The translations under genes were made by a program, and so were the position numbers. DNA of 64,000 nt, taken from positions 124,001-188,000 of the forward strand of contig NZ_JQJY01000009.1 of the NCBI RefSeq assembly GCF_000745775.1. Direction: 5' to 3'. This stretch comes from Flavobacterium sp. ASV13. Lineage in GTDB: Bacteria; Bacteroidota; Bacteroidia; Flavobacteriales; Flavobacteriaceae. Shown here in pieces: positions 51,798 to 60,782 of the stretch (its first letter is position 1; the number at the start of each line of letters is the position of its first letter). The notes beneath the pieces were generated by a model that saw nothing but the letters and a program-made list of their open reading frames with translations, made no database searches and was not told the DNA's origin.

Positions 51798-53147
51798 ATG
51801 AATTTAAATCAAATACAAAACGTTTATTTTATTGGTATTGGAGGCATCGGAATGAGTGCACTGGCCCGTTATTTCAAATATATCGGAAAACAGGTTTCAG
51901 GTTACGATAAAACGCCGTCAATGCTAACAAGTGAATTAATTGAAAGTGGTATAGATATTCATTTTGAAGATAATATTAATCTAATTCCGACTGATTATTT
52001 TGTAGAAAATACATTGGTGATTTTTACGCCTGCTGTTCCAAAATCACATTCAGAGTGGAATTATTTTATAGAAAGAAATTTCGAAATTAAAAAGCGTGCC
52101 GAGGTTTTAGGAATTATTACCAAAGACACTTTTAGTTTCGCAGTGGCAGGAACGCACGGAAAAACAACAACGTCAAGTATTCTGGGGCATATTTTATATG
52201 AAAGCGGTGCTGATGTTACAGCATTTGTGGGCGGAATTGTAGAAAACTATAATTCAAATTTAATTGGAACCGGAAAAACGGTAACAGTTGTTGAGGCTGA
52301 TGAATTTGACAGATCGTTCTTGCATTTGCATCCAAATATTGCCTGCATAACTTCAATGGATGCAGATCATTTGGATATTTATGGAACAAGTGATGCTATC
52401 GAAGATTCTTTTAGAGAATTTGCTTCAAAAGTAGAAGATAAAAACAATCTTTTTATAACGAAAGAATTGCCGTTAGAAGGCGTTCAGTGCGCTATAAATG
52501 AAGATGCAGTTTATAAGGCTTACAATGTTCGAATTGAAGACGGAAGTTATGTTTTTGATGTTCAGACACCGTCAGAAATCATAAAAGATCTTCATTTTGG
52601 ATTGCCTGGAAAACACAATTTAATGAATGGACTGATGGCTATTGCGATGGCTAAAACGTACGGCACCCCGACCGACGCTATTGCAAAAGCCATTGCTTCA
52701 TTCAGAGGAATCAGAAGACGTTTTTCTTATCAGATTAAATCGGATAAGTTAGTTTATATAGATGATTATGCACATCATCCAACAGAAATAAATGCTGTTC
52801 ATCAAGCAGTTAGAGAGTTGTATCCAGGAAAGAAAGTTCTGGCGATTTTCCAGCCGCATTTATTCAGCAGAACAAAAGATTTTGTGGATGGATTTGCAGA
52901 AAGTTTGTCAAAATTCGACGAAGTATTTTTAATGGACATTTATCCTGCAAGAGAACTTCCGATGGAAGGTGTGACTTCAGAATGGCTGTTGGGTAAAATG
53001 ACAAATTCGAACAAACAAATTGTTGCAAAAGAAGATTTATTGGCAAAAATAAAAGCTAATGATACGCCAATAATTGTAACAATAGGAGCAGGTGATATTG
53101 GAGAAATGGTACCGTCAATTAAACAAATATTAAATGAAAATATTTAA
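51798..53147 (+). CDS. murC: UDP-MurNAc:L-alanine ligase
   Basis: The first amino-acid ligase of the stem peptide. It has 449 residues, an N-terminal GIGGIGMSALARYFKYIG nucleotide fold, the ATP loop VAGTHGKTTTSSILGHIL, VVEADEFDRSF, and the C-terminal YIDDYAHHPTEINAV and FQPHLFSRTKDF blocks that are specific for MurC. It overlaps ftsQ by 14 bp. Confidence 0.97.
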   Translation: MNLNQIQNVYFIGIGGIGMSALARYFKYIGKQVSGYDKTPSMLTSELIESGIDIHFEDNINLIPTDYFVENTLVIFTPAVPKSHSEWNYFIERNFEIKKRAEVLGIITKDTFSFAVAGTHGKTTTSSILGHILYESGADVTAFVGGIVENYNSNLIGTGKTVTVVEADEFDRSFLHLHPNIACITSMDADHLDIYGTSDAIEDSFREFASKVEDKNNLFITKELPLEGVQCAINEDAVYKAYNVRIEDGSYVFDVQTPSEIIKDLHFGLPGKHNLMNGLMAIAMAKTYGTPTDAIAKAIASFRGIRRRFSYQIKSDKLVYIDDYAHHPTEINAVHQAVRELYPGKKVLAIFQPHLFSRTKDFVDGFAESLSKFDEVFLMDIYPARELPMEGVTSEWLLGKMTNSNKQIVAKEDLLAKIKANDTPIIVTIGAGDIGEMVPSIKQILNENI

Positions 53148-53856
53148 TTGGACAAATATTAGATTAGTACTTATTTTCGGATTAGTTCTTTTTCTATATT
53201 CCTTCGCGCAACATCGAAATGGAGATAGAAAATTGAAGAAATCTATGGTCGTTTTTGTAGGAGAAAATGCGCTTTTTGTAAAGGCTGAAACGGTTAATAA
53301 ATTGTTGATAGAAAATAAAAGAGACGCTTCCAGTATTAGAAAAGATGAACTAGATTTGAATAAGATAGAAAAAACCCTTGATACGCAAGACATGATTGAG
53401 AAGTCAGACGTTTTTGTAAGTATCGACGGCGTTCTAAAAGCGGTAGTAAAACAGAAGACACCAGTAGCGCGAGTTTACGATGGTGATCGTTCTTTTTATA
53501 TTGACTATGAGGGAAATAAAATGCCCTTATCAGACAATTTTACAGCGCGAGTTCCTCTTGTTTCGGGGGCAATAAATGAAAAAAATAACGAAGATTTAGC
53601 TGCTTTATTTCGCACAATTTATGACGATGCGTTTTTGAAAAAAAACATCATTGCAATACAAATTATGCCTAATGGCAGCCTAAAAATGTTTAATCGAAAC
53701 TTTGATTATGTCATAGATTTTGGAAGAACGATGAATGTTGATAAAAAATTTAGAAACTATAAAGCGTTTTTTCAAAAAGCAGTTTTAGATAGTTCGTTAT
53801 ACAAATACAATAAGATTGACCTTAGGTTTACGGAACAAGTAGTTTGCACAAAATAA
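53134..53856 (+). CDS. ftsQ: cell division protein FtsQ
   Basis: A 240-residue bitopic protein with a membrane helix at about residues 9-25 (LVLIFGLVLFLYSFAQ) and a periplasmic POTRA/FtsQ domain with DASSIRKDELDLNKIEKTL and VFVSIDGVLKAVVKQKTPVA, then YIDYEGNKMPLSDNF. FtsQ connects early and late divisome proteins. It is shorter than E. coli FtsQ (276) and has little identity with it, but the position between murC and ftsA and the KQKTPVARVYDGDRSFYID block make the call secure. Confidence 0.9.
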   Translation: MKIFNWTNIRLVLIFGLVLFLYSFAQHRNGDRKLKKSMVVFVGENALFVKAETVNKLLIENKRDASSIRKDELDLNKIEKTLDTQDMIEKSDVFVSIDGVLKAVVKQKTPVARVYDGDRSFYIDYEGNKMPLSDNFTARVPLVSGAINEKNNEDLAALFRTIYDDAFLKKNIIAIQIMPNGSLKMFNRNFDYVIDFGRTMNVDKKFRNYKAFFQKAVLDSSLYKYNKIDLRFTEQVVCTK

Positions 53857-53862
53857 TAGAAA

Positions 53863-55284
53863 ATGGAAAAAGATAACATTGCAGTAGGTCTAGATATTGG
53901 AACGACAAAAATAGTTGCCATGATAGGCAAGAAGAACGAGTATGGCAAATTGGAAATTTTGGGTATCGGAAAATCCAAAAGTCTGGGGGTTGCGAGAGGA
54001 GTTGTAAACAATATCACGCAAACTATTCAGTCAATTCAGCAAGCAATACTTGAAGCAGAAAACAATTCAGGTTATAAAATTAAAGATGTTGTTGTGGGAA
54101 TTGCCGGACAACACATCAGAAGTATTCAGCATACAGATTACATCAGCCGTAATAATCCAGAGGAAGTTATTGGCGAAAAAGATATTCAGCTTTTAATTGA
54201 TCAGGTAAATAAATTGGCTATGTTGCCGGGTGAAGAAATTATTCACGTTTTGCCACAAGAATTTAAAATTGACGGACAATCTGAGATTAAAGAGCCAATC
54301 GGAATGTACGGTGGAAGATTAGAATCTAGTTTTCACGTTGTAGTTGGTCAGGCTTCTTCAATCAGAAATGTTGGAAGATGTATTCAGAGTTCAGGAATTG
54401 AGCTTTCAGGATTGACTTTGGAACCATTAGCTTCGGCAGATGCAGTTTTAAGTCAGGAAGAAAAAGAAGCTGGAGTTGCGTTAATTGATATTGGAGGTGG
54501 AACTACGGATTTGGCCATTTTTAAAGATGGAATTATTCGTCACACAGCAGTTATTCCTTTTGGAGGAAATGTAATTACAGATGATATAAAAGAAGGCTGT
54601 TCGATTATCGAAAAACAAGCAGAGCTTTTAAAAATAAAATTCGGATCAGCTTGGCCGGGAGAAAATAAAGACAACGAAATTGTTTCTATTCCTGGTTTAA
54701 GAGGAAGAGAACCAAAAGAGATTTCGCTTAAAAACCTTTCGAAAATTATTCACGCACGTGTAGTGGAAATTATAGAGCAGGTTTTTGCTGAAATTAAAGC
54801 TTACGGACACGAAGATCCTCGCAAAAAATTAATTGCAGGAATTGTTCTTACAGGTGGTGGCGCTCAGCTAAAACATATTAAACAATTAGTAGAGTATATT
54901 ACCGGAATGGATACCAGAATTGGATATCCAAATGAGCATTTAGCCGGAAATTCAAGCGAAGAAATTTCTAGTCCATTGTTTGCAACAGCTGTTGGTTTAG
55001 TAATGAATAGTATTGAAAACAGTACTCAAAGTGCTGTTCGAATGGAAATTGTAAATGAGCAACCTAAAGTTGTTTACAGAAATGCTCCAGTTCAGCAACA
55101 GCCACCAGTACAGCAGCGATACGAAGTAGAAGAAAATTACGTTGAAAGAGTAGAAACTATTGAAGAACCAAGAGAAACAAGAACAAATAAAGTAGAAGCA
55201 GAATCTACAGAAACCAAAATTAGGAGATCATTTTTTGACAGATACGTCGATAAAATCAAAGATTTTTTAGACAACGCTGAATAA
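53863..55284 (+). CDS. ftsA: cell division protein FtsA
   Basis: An actin-like ATPase that tethers FtsZ to the membrane. It has 473 residues. The phosphate-1 loop is AVGLDIGTTKIVAMIG, the phosphate-2 region IDIGGGTTDLAIFKDG, and the adenosine block GIVLTGGGAQLKHIKQ. A Gln/Glu-rich linker of about 60 residues (from about 400) leads to a C-terminal amphipathic helix (RRSFFDRYVDKIKDFLDN) that would bind the membrane. It starts 6 nt after the ftsQ stop. Confidence 0.97.
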   Translation: MEKDNIAVGLDIGTTKIVAMIGKKNEYGKLEILGIGKSKSLGVARGVVNNITQTIQSIQQAILEAENNSGYKIKDVVVGIAGQHIRSIQHTDYISRNNPEEVIGEKDIQLLIDQVNKLAMLPGEEIIHVLPQEFKIDGQSEIKEPIGMYGGRLESSFHVVVGQASSIRNVGRCIQSSGIELSGLTLEPLASADAVLSQEEKEAGVALIDIGGGTTDLAIFKDGIIRHTAVIPFGGNVITDDIKEGCSIIEKQAELLKIKFGSAWPGENKDNEIVSIPGLRGREPKEISLKNLSKIIHARVVEIIEQVFAEIKAYGHEDPRKKLIAGIVLTGGGAQLKHIKQLVEYITGMDTRIGYPNEHLAGNSSEEISSPLFATAVGLVMNSIENSTQSAVRMEIVNEQPKVVYRNAPVQQQPPVQQRYEVEENYVERVETIEEPRETRTNKVEAESTETKIRRSFFDRYVDKIKDFLDNAE

Positions 55285-55378
55285 ATATAAGCCGAATAGA
55301 GAAAAGAGAAAAGGATTACTTTTTGCCCCAAGTCAAGAAGTAAAAAATGTACTAAATAAGAATTAAAAAACCAAAAAG

Positions 55379-57361
55379 ATGATGAGCAACTCAGAATTTG
55401 GAAGCATTTCATTTGATTTGCCAAAAAACCAATCAAATGTAATCAAAGTAATAGGTGTAGGTGGAGGAGGTAGCAATGCTATCAACCATATGTTTAAACA
55501 AGGTATTAAAGGTGTTGATTTCATCGTTTGTAATACCGATTCACAAGCACTGCAGAACAGTTCGGTACCTAACAAAATTCAGTTGGGTATGAATTTGACA
55601 GAAGGTCTTGGAGCAGGTGCAAATCCTGACGTTGGACAGCAGTCTGCTATTGAAAGTATTGCTGATATCGAAAAGATGTTAGACCGTGGTACCAAAATGG
55701 TATTTATTACCGCTGGTATGGGTGGTGGTACCGGTACAGGTGCTGCTCCGGTTATCGCACAATTAGCAAAAGAAAGAGAAATCTTAACAGTGGGTATCGT
55801 GACGATTCCGTTTCAATTTGAAGGGAAAGTACGTCAGGAGCAAGCACTTTTAGGAATAGAAAAATTACGTAAACAAGTTGACTCTTTGATCGTAATTAAT
55901 AATAATAAATTAAGAGAAGTTTACGGGAATCTTGGTTTCAAAGCTGGATTCTCTAAAGCTGATGAAGTTTTGGCAACTGCCTCTAGAGGTATTGCTGAAG
56001 TAATTACGCACCACTATACTCAAAATATCGATTTACGCGATGCTAAAACAGTTTTGGCAAACAGCGGAACGGCTATTATGGGATCTGCGGTGTCAGAAGG
56101 TGAAAACAGAGCAAAAGATGCGATTGTATCGGCATTGGATTCTCCATTGTTAAATGACAATAAAATTACAGGAGCCAAAAACGTATTGTTGCTTATCGTT
56201 TCTGGATCTAATGAAATAACGCTTGATGAAATCGGAGAGATCAATGATCATATTCAGGCTGAGGCTGGTTACAATGCAAATATTATCATGGGAGTTGGTG
56301 AAGACGAAGCTCTTGGTGAGGCTATTGCTGTAACTATTATCGCTACTGGTTTTGATGTTGAACAGCAAAACGAAATCGTAAATACAGAGCCAAAGAAAAT
56401 TATTCACACGTTAGAAGATGAGCAGAGAAGTGTTCATAATTTAACAAATAGACCACTTACTTCTTTTGATTTGAATGCTGAAACACCTACTGCAAAATCG
56501 GAAGATAAGGTTGTTTTTGATTTAATGGAAGATACGGTTGCTCCCGTAGCTCAAACTTCAGTTGTTCCGGTTACGCCGCCAACAATCAATCAGGAAGAAT
56601 TGGTAGTAATGTCTGAGTTTATTAAGAATCTTGATGTGACTTTTGAAATCGTTTCTCCAATTACAGATATCGATTTTAAAATTTCTGCACCAGAAGTGCC
56701 AGCTTACCAAGAAGTAAAGCCAGTACAGCAAAGAACTTTTGAAAAAGAAGAGCAAACGACTTTCTCATTTGATTTACCTCTTTTTAGAAGTGAACCTGAA
56801 GTTAAAAAAGAACCAGTTGCTGAGCAGGAAACTAAAATCATGTTTGAGTTAACAAACGAAACTCGCAATATTAAAGTAAACGATCCGGTTTCATTTGTTC
56901 CGGTAACTGAACTTTCTGATAACGGTATTATCAAATATTCGTTAGAAGAATATATGGAAGTTGAAAATGAATTGACAGCTTCAAAACCAGTTGAAAAAGT
57001 GGTTGAAGATGTAGTTCCTGAGGAATTAAACATTACGTTGAAACCAAGAGTTGATTTTGCAAGCCAGCCTGATTTTACAACAACTGCAGAAGTTTCTCCA
57101 ATGGAATTGACAATTGAAGAAACATTGCGTTTACGTGCCGAAGAAAGAAGAAAGAAACTAAAAGAATTTAATTATAAATTCCATAACAATGTTTCTAGAA
57201 TTGATGAATTGGAAAAAGAGCCAGCTTACAAAAGATTAGGAATCGATTTGTCGAATTCTCAGTCAAATAACACCAATTCGAGAATTTCAGTTGGAACAGA
57301 CAGTAACAACGATTTGCAATTGCGTTCAAATAATTCATTTTTGCACGATAATGTAGATTAG
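55379..57361 (+). CDS. ftsZ: cell division GTPase FtsZ with long C-terminal region
   Basis: The tubulin-like Z-ring protein. It is 660 residues long; E. coli FtsZ has 383. The GTPase domain (about 1-330) is standard, with IKVIGVGGGGSNAINHM, the tubulin signature GGGTGTGAAPVIAQ and NNNKLREVYG. The following 300 residues are a Glu/Pro/Val/Thr-rich linker, with no fold I recognise, ending in a basic segment EERRKKLKEFNYKFH and then EPAYKRLGIDLSN, probably the conserved peptide that binds FtsA. A final Asn/Ser-rich tail of about 40 residues follows it, so the peptide is not at the extreme end. Two ATG codons in tandem (55379, 55382) start it. It closes the dcw cluster, with a terminator after it. 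Confidence 0.97.
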   Translation: MMSNSEFGSISFDLPKNQSNVIKVIGVGGGGSNAINHMFKQGIKGVDFIVCNTDSQALQNSSVPNKIQLGMNLTEGLGAGANPDVGQQSAIESIADIEKMLDRGTKMVFITAGMGGGTGTGAAPVIAQLAKEREILTVGIVTIPFQFEGKVRQEQALLGIEKLRKQVDSLIVINNNKLREVYGNLGFKAGFSKADEVLATASRGIAEVITHHYTQNIDLRDAKTVLANSGTAIMGSAVSEGENRAKDAIVSALDSPLLNDNKITGAKNVLLLIVSGSNEITLDEIGEINDHIQAEAGYNANIIMGVGEDEALGEAIAVTIIATGFDVEQQNEIVNTEPKKIIHTLEDEQRSVHNLTNRPLTSFDLNAETPTAKSEDKVVFDLMEDTVAPVAQTSVVPVTPPTINQEELVVMSEFIKNLDVTFEIVSPITDIDFKISAPEVPAYQEVKPVQQRTFEKEEQTTFSFDLPLFRSEPEVKKEPVAEQETKIMFELTNETRNIKVNDPVSFVPVTELSDNGIIKYSLEEYMEVENELTASKPVEKVVEDVVPEELNITLKPRVDFASQPDFTTTAEVSPMELTIEETLRLRAEERRKKLKEFNYKFHNNVSRIDELEKEPAYKRLGIDLSNSQSNNTNSRISVGTDSNNDLQLRSNNSFLHDNVD

Positions 57362-57388
57362 TTTTCAAAATCTTAATATTTAGGATAG

Positions 57389-57425
57389 CCCGAAAATTGG
57401 ATTTAATTTTCGGGTTATTTTTTTT
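57389..57425 (+). terminator. Rho-independent terminator after ftsZ
   Basis: Perfect 10-bp stem CCCGAAAATT/AATTTTCGGG with a 6-nt loop and a T run (TTATTTTTTTT). It lies 28 nt after the ftsZ stop and ends the dcw transcript. Confidence 0.9.
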
Positions 57426-57565
57426 ATCTTCGCACAGAATTTAGAAATTTGACTTCCTAAATAGGTTTTTAAAGTGAATCTTATTATCAGTTCGAGCGAA
57501 GTCGAGAACAAATTCCAAATTAATATATCAATTAGTAAGCGTTGCTTATTCAAATAAAATAAAAG

Positions 57566-58015
57566 ATGAGTTTACAGACACAAATCATGGAAGAAATTAA
57601 AACTGCCATGAAAGCAAAAGATACAGTAGCTTTAGAAGCATTAAGAGCAGTTAAATCTGAATTATTATTAGCTTCGACAGCATCAGGATCTAAAGAAGAA
57701 TTGTCAGAAGACGAAGAAATTAAATTACTTCAAAGATTAGTAAAAACTCGTAAAGAAAGCGCAAGAATCTTTACAGAACAAAATCGTCCAGACTTAGCTG
57801 AACCAGAATTAGCTCAGGTGGCAGTAATCGAGAAGTTTTTACCAGCTCAATTAAGCGAAGAGGAAGTAGAAGCTGTTATAGCAAAAATAATTGCTGAAAC
57901 TGGAGCTTCTGGAATAGCTTCAATGGGTAAAGTTATGGGATTGGCATCTGCGAAATTAGGCGGAACTGCTGAAGGAAAAACCATTTCTACAATTGTGAAG
58001 AAATTACTTTCGTAA
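57566..58015 (+). CDS. GatB/YqeY domain protein
   Basis: A 149-residue soluble helical protein homologous to the tRNA-binding tail of GatB. The typical blocks are QIMEEIKTAMKAKDTVALEA, LRAVKSELLLAS, LVKTRKESARIFTEQNRPDL, EKFLPAQLSEEEVEAVIAKI and MGKVMGLASAKLGGTAEGKT. Stand-alone YqeY proteins are thought to interact with tRNA or aminoacyl-tRNA machinery; the exact role is unknown. It is a separate unit after the ftsZ terminator; in Flavobacteria this gene often follows ftsZ. Confidence 0.92.
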   Translation: MSLQTQIMEEIKTAMKAKDTVALEALRAVKSELLLASTASGSKEELSEDEEIKLLQRLVKTRKESARIFTEQNRPDLAEPELAQVAVIEKFLPAQLSEEEVEAVIAKIIAETGASGIASMGKVMGLASAKLGGTAEGKTISTIVKKLLS

Positions 58016-58032
58016 TATAATTTTAGATTTTA

Positions 58033-58052
58033 GTCCCGATAGCCATCGGGAC
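58033..58052. repeat. 20-bp hairpin repeat (8-bp stem, 4-nt loop)
   Basis: GTCCCGAT and ATCGGGAC are exact reverse complements around AGCC, flanked by near-repeats of TTTTAGATT. It is between the YqeY-domain gene and tRNA-Arg. The hairpin GTCCCGAT-loop-ATCGGGAC is a sequence that I have often seen between Flavobacterium genes. There is no T run, so it is unlikely to be a terminator. Confidence 0.6.
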
Positions 58053-58102
58053 AGATTTTAGATTGAATTTGAATTCTAAAGTCATAAATCTAAAATAAAA
58101 AT

Positions 58103-58176
58103 GACCTCGTAGTTCAACTGGATAGAATATCAGATTTCGGCTCTGAGGGTTGGGGGTTCGAACCCCTCCGGGGTCA
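58103..58176 (+). tRNA. tRNA-Arg(TCG)
   Basis: A 74-nt cloverleaf: acceptor GACCTCG pairs with CGGGGTC (one G-T pair), anticodon stem TCAGA/TCTGA encloses loop TTTCGGC with anticodon TCG, T arm GGGGG-TTCGAAC-CCCTC. Discriminator A; CCA is not encoded. Confidence 0.93.
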
Positions 58177-58180
58177 CTAT

Positions 58181-58217
58181 AAAAGCGCAAGTCTTATCTT
58201 TTAAGACTTGCGCTTTT
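58181..58217 (+). terminator. Rho-independent terminator after tRNA-Arg
   Basis: AAGCGCAAGTCTT and AAGACTTGCGCTT form a long stem with a short AT loop, then TTTTTT. It lies directly after the tRNA. Confidence 0.9.
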
Positions 58218-58277
58218 TTATTATGCAATTGTCCAATATCTATGAGACAATTTTATGAATAAAAAAATAACGGTTAA

Positions 58278-58469
58278 TTATTTATCAGTTTTCTTCTTAT
58301 AATTCTTAATCAGTACAAAAATCGAAAATAAAAAGACAACAATATAAATAATCGCCAGACCTGGCTTTTCAAATTTTAGCGTTTCAAAGTCAAATTGCTT
58401 AAACAATACTACGCCTAAAATGATTGCGATAATCGAAAAAGTAAATCGTAATGCGCTTTTGTTTTCCAT
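58278..58469 (-). CDS. small two-helix membrane protein
   Basis: A 63-residue protein with two membrane helices (FTFSIIAIILGVVLFKQF and LAIIYIVVFLFSIFVLI), a short acidic loop and a basic C-terminus (KNYKKKTDK). Codon use and the open frame look like those of a real gene, and there is no longer frame on the other strand. The function is unknown. The gap on both sides has no other candidate, so it is probably a real, small gene. Confidence 0.6.
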   Translation of the reverse strand: MENKSALRFTFSIIAIILGVVLFKQFDFETLKFEKPGLAIIYIVVFLFSIFVLIKNYKKKTDK

Positions 58470-58602
58470 ATTTAATGTTTGATTGTGATTAGTAATTCTT
58501 TTCTGATTATTAAGCTAATATAATGAAATATTTTAATTCCGATTTCCTATTTTAGCAAAGTAGAGGACGACAGGTTCTTCAATCCCAAATCAAATTTAAA
58601 AT

Positions 58603-59397
58603 ATGTTTGTTTTCTTCTTTATCGGAATCTTGATTGCTTTAGTATTAGGAGTAGTTGTTTTCAGAATCATTGAGCCTATTTATCTGTTGATGTTCAATAA
58701 GCCATTATTTTTGTTTTGGTACCCAATTTTAAAACAAATTGATCCGAGAGATAAGACCATTTTGGAAGGCGAATTTCCATATTATTTTAATTTATCGGAT
58801 AAAAAGAAAAGATATTTTGAACATCGGGTAGGGTGTTTCATTGAACATTACAATTTTGAAGGAAAAGAAATTGAAGTCACTCAAGAGATGAAATTGATTA
58901 TTGCCGGAACTTACGTAATGTTGACTTTCGGAATGCGAAATTACCTACTTGAGCTTTTTGAAAATATTATTATTTACCCAACAGCCTATTATTCGACAAT
59001 CAATCAGGCGTATCACAAAGGAGAATATAATCCGAGGATGAAAGCCGTTGTTTTTTCATGGGAAGATTTCCAAAGCGGACATAAGACGCAAGATAATATT
59101 AATCTTGGGTTACATGAATTTACTCATGTTCTTCATTTTTATTCCAGAAAAAGCTCAGACCCAGGAGCTGTGATTTTCTTTGATGAATTTACCGAAATCG
59201 AAAAGTATTTCGATGATGAATATTTAACGAATAAACTTAAAGAAAGGAATTATTTTAGAGATTATGCGTATACCAATAAATTTGAGTTTTTGGCTGTAAT
59301 TTTGGAGCATTTTTTTGAAACGCCTGAAATCTTTAAAAAAGAATTTCCAGAGTTGTTTGAACGTGTCAAATTAATGATAAATTATAGCGAACTTTAG
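58603..59397 (+). CDS. M90 family zinc peptidase (MtfA-like), membrane-anchored
   Basis: A 264-residue protein with an N-terminal membrane helix (FFIGILIALVLGVVVFRII) and the MtfA/M90 peptidase fold: DKKRYFEHRVGCFIEHYNF, then the zinc motif NLGLHEFTHVLHF (HExxH), and FFDEFTEIEKYFDDEYLTNK and FEFLAVILEHFFETPEIF in the C-terminal part, where the third ligand glutamate should lie in EFLAVILEHFFE. E. coli MtfA is a cytosolic aminopeptidase that binds the regulator Mlc; the anchor here suggests a different position, and no Mlc-like gene is seen. Confidence 0.85.
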   Translation: MFVFFFIGILIALVLGVVVFRIIEPIYLLMFNKPLFLFWYPILKQIDPRDKTILEGEFPYYFNLSDKKKRYFEHRVGCFIEHYNFEGKEIEVTQEMKLIIAGTYVMLTFGMRNYLLELFENIIIYPTAYYSTINQAYHKGEYNPRMKAVVFSWEDFQSGHKTQDNINLGLHEFTHVLHFYSRKSSDPGAVIFFDEFTEIEKYFDDEYLTNKLKERNYFRDYAYTNKFEFLAVILEHFFETPEIFKKEFPELFERVKLMINYSEL

Positions 59398-59404
59398 AGT
59401 CCGC

Positions 59405-60151
59405 TTATTCTTCCAATATTTTTTTGGTATCTACAGCGTTGTTTTCCTGGTATAATTTTCGGCCAATTTTTCCCCTATCACCAAGAGCGCGACCTTTTAT
59501 CAGCCAGGCAATTCCAAAGGCAAAAAGAGCAATAGTTTCGAAAACCAAAGTGGAATACGCAAACAGTTTAAATTTTTCTGAAATAGGCACCAGAATCAGT
59601 GATCCCAAAATCGTATAACCGCAAAATCTGTAAATATTATTTTCGTTTAAAATGCTTTTAAAAGTTCTAGTTTCGCCTGTCTGACCAATCGTAAAAACAT
59701 TGATCGCGAGTAAAGCCAATACCAAAAAGAAAACTCCGGCAAAGCCATAATGAAACCATCCCAACCAAGTTTTTGTTGATGGAATAAACGTGTATATTTT
59801 TTGTGAAAAGTCAGATGGGTTTGTGGGAATTAATGCGACACCAATTGCCATAATTCCGGCAATATTGGTCAGTAAATTATCATTTTTCCAGATAGAAGCA
59901 TTTCCGTGGCCTTTGTACCGAATTAAAAATAAGCCGACAGCAGATAAAGTTCCGGTGAAAATTTCCCTCAAATTAGTATAATAATAATCACTGATGGAAG
60001 GTTGTATAGAGGTTTGAAAAAAAGAAACAAGCGAAAAACCAACCAAAAGAATAGGTAGACTTATGCCTAAATACCCAATGGCGCGCCTGATTCGTCTGTA
60101 GGTGAAAATATCATAATTTTCAATTTTGATTTCTTTGATACTTATTTTCAT
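59405..60151 (-). CDS. hypothetical multi-pass membrane protein
   Basis: A 248-residue protein with about six membrane segments, such as YLGISLPILLVGFSLVSFF, IAGIMAIGVALIP, YGFAGVFFLVLALLAINVF and YSTLVFETIALFAFGIAWL. Charged N- and C-termini are cytoplasmic. The pattern of a first helix, a conserved ISDYYYTNLREIFTGTLSA segment and then evenly spaced helices is like that of DUF998 and similar families, but I cannot assign it. It converges on the M90 peptidase gene with 7 bp between the stops. Confidence 0.65.
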   Translation of the reverse strand: MKISIKEIKIENYDIFTYRRIRRAIGYLGISLPILLVGFSLVSFFQTSIQPSISDYYYTNLREIFTGTLSAVGLFLIRYKGHGNASIWKNDNLLTNIAGIMAIGVALIPTNPSDFSQKIYTFIPSTKTWLGWFHYGFAGVFFLVLALLAINVFTIGQTGETRTFKSILNENNIYRFCGYTILGSLILVPISEKFKLFAYSTLVFETIALFAFGIAWLIKGRALGDRGKIGRKLYQENNAVDTKKILEE

Positions 60152-60271
60152 AACTATTTCATTTATCGAAAGATAAAGTTATGAGAATATTTTGTAAGTA
60201 TTTGATAATTAGTATGTAAAAAAATATGTGTTAACCCGTTTAAATCCGCGTTATCCGTGCGCCATTAAAGT

Positions 60272-60736
60272 TTATTTTCGAGAAAATAAATTCTCGACAA
60301 CCCAAGCCGGGCCAATTAATAAAAACTGAAGATCTTTTAAGAAAGAAGGTTTTTTGCCTTCAATATTGTGTCCGTAAAATTGTCCAATCCAAGCGATAAC
60401 AAAAACACCAATCGAGAACATCCACAACGGAACAAAATGGCCGATATAATAATTTAGAATTAAACAAATTCCAGAAAAAACGGCAATTTTAACCGCCATT
60501 GCAATCGATAATCGGATATAAAAAACGAGAACCAAAAGTAAAACTACAAAAGCCCAATTCTCAATAACTGGTGCATTCAGTTTTAAAGTATTAGCAATAA
60601 TTCCGCTCGGAATACTCATTAACAAACCAACAATCGAAAAGAAAATTGCGGGAACGCAAATGTAATGTATCGCTTTGTTTTTAGGGTTTTGATGACTTAC
60701 GGCATATTCAGCAAACCATTGATCTAATGTTCTCAT
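60272..60736 (-). CDS. DUF962 (Mpo1-like) membrane protein
   Basis: A 154-residue protein of the DUF962 family: MRTLDQWFAEYAVSHQNPKN, then HYICVPAIFFSIVGLLMSIP, and HFVPLWMFSIGVFVIAWIGQ, FYGHNIEGKKPSFLKDLQFL and IGPAWVVENLF. It has about four membrane helices. The yeast relative Mpo1 is an iron-dependent dioxygenase that shortens 2-hydroxy fatty acids by alpha-oxidation; the conserved histidines (HYICVP, GHNIEG) are present here. Whether this protein has that activity is not known, although Flavobacterium does make hydroxy fatty acids. Confidence 0.88.
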   Translation of the reverse strand: MRTLDQWFAEYAVSHQNPKNKAIHYICVPAIFFSIVGLLMSIPSGIIANTLKLNAPVIENWAFVVLLLVLVFYIRLSIAMAVKIAVFSGICLILNYYIGHFVPLWMFSIGVFVIAWIGQFYGHNIEGKKPSFLKDLQFLLIGPAWVVENLFSRK

Positions 60737-60782
60737 TTTTTGTGGTTTTAAGTTTAGATGCGTAAATCTAATGAAATTTTTT

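Noticed and set aside
57490..57509. GTTCGAGCGAAGTCGAGAAC as a possible palindromic operator
   Set aside because: Only the outer four bases and a few inner ones pair. It looks like a short dispersed Bacteroidetes repeat; no gene context supports regulation.
60230..60271. AATCCGCGTTATCCGTG-type sequence as a regulatory site
   Set aside because: It resembles a common dispersed intergenic string, is not symmetrical, and I could not tie it to a function.
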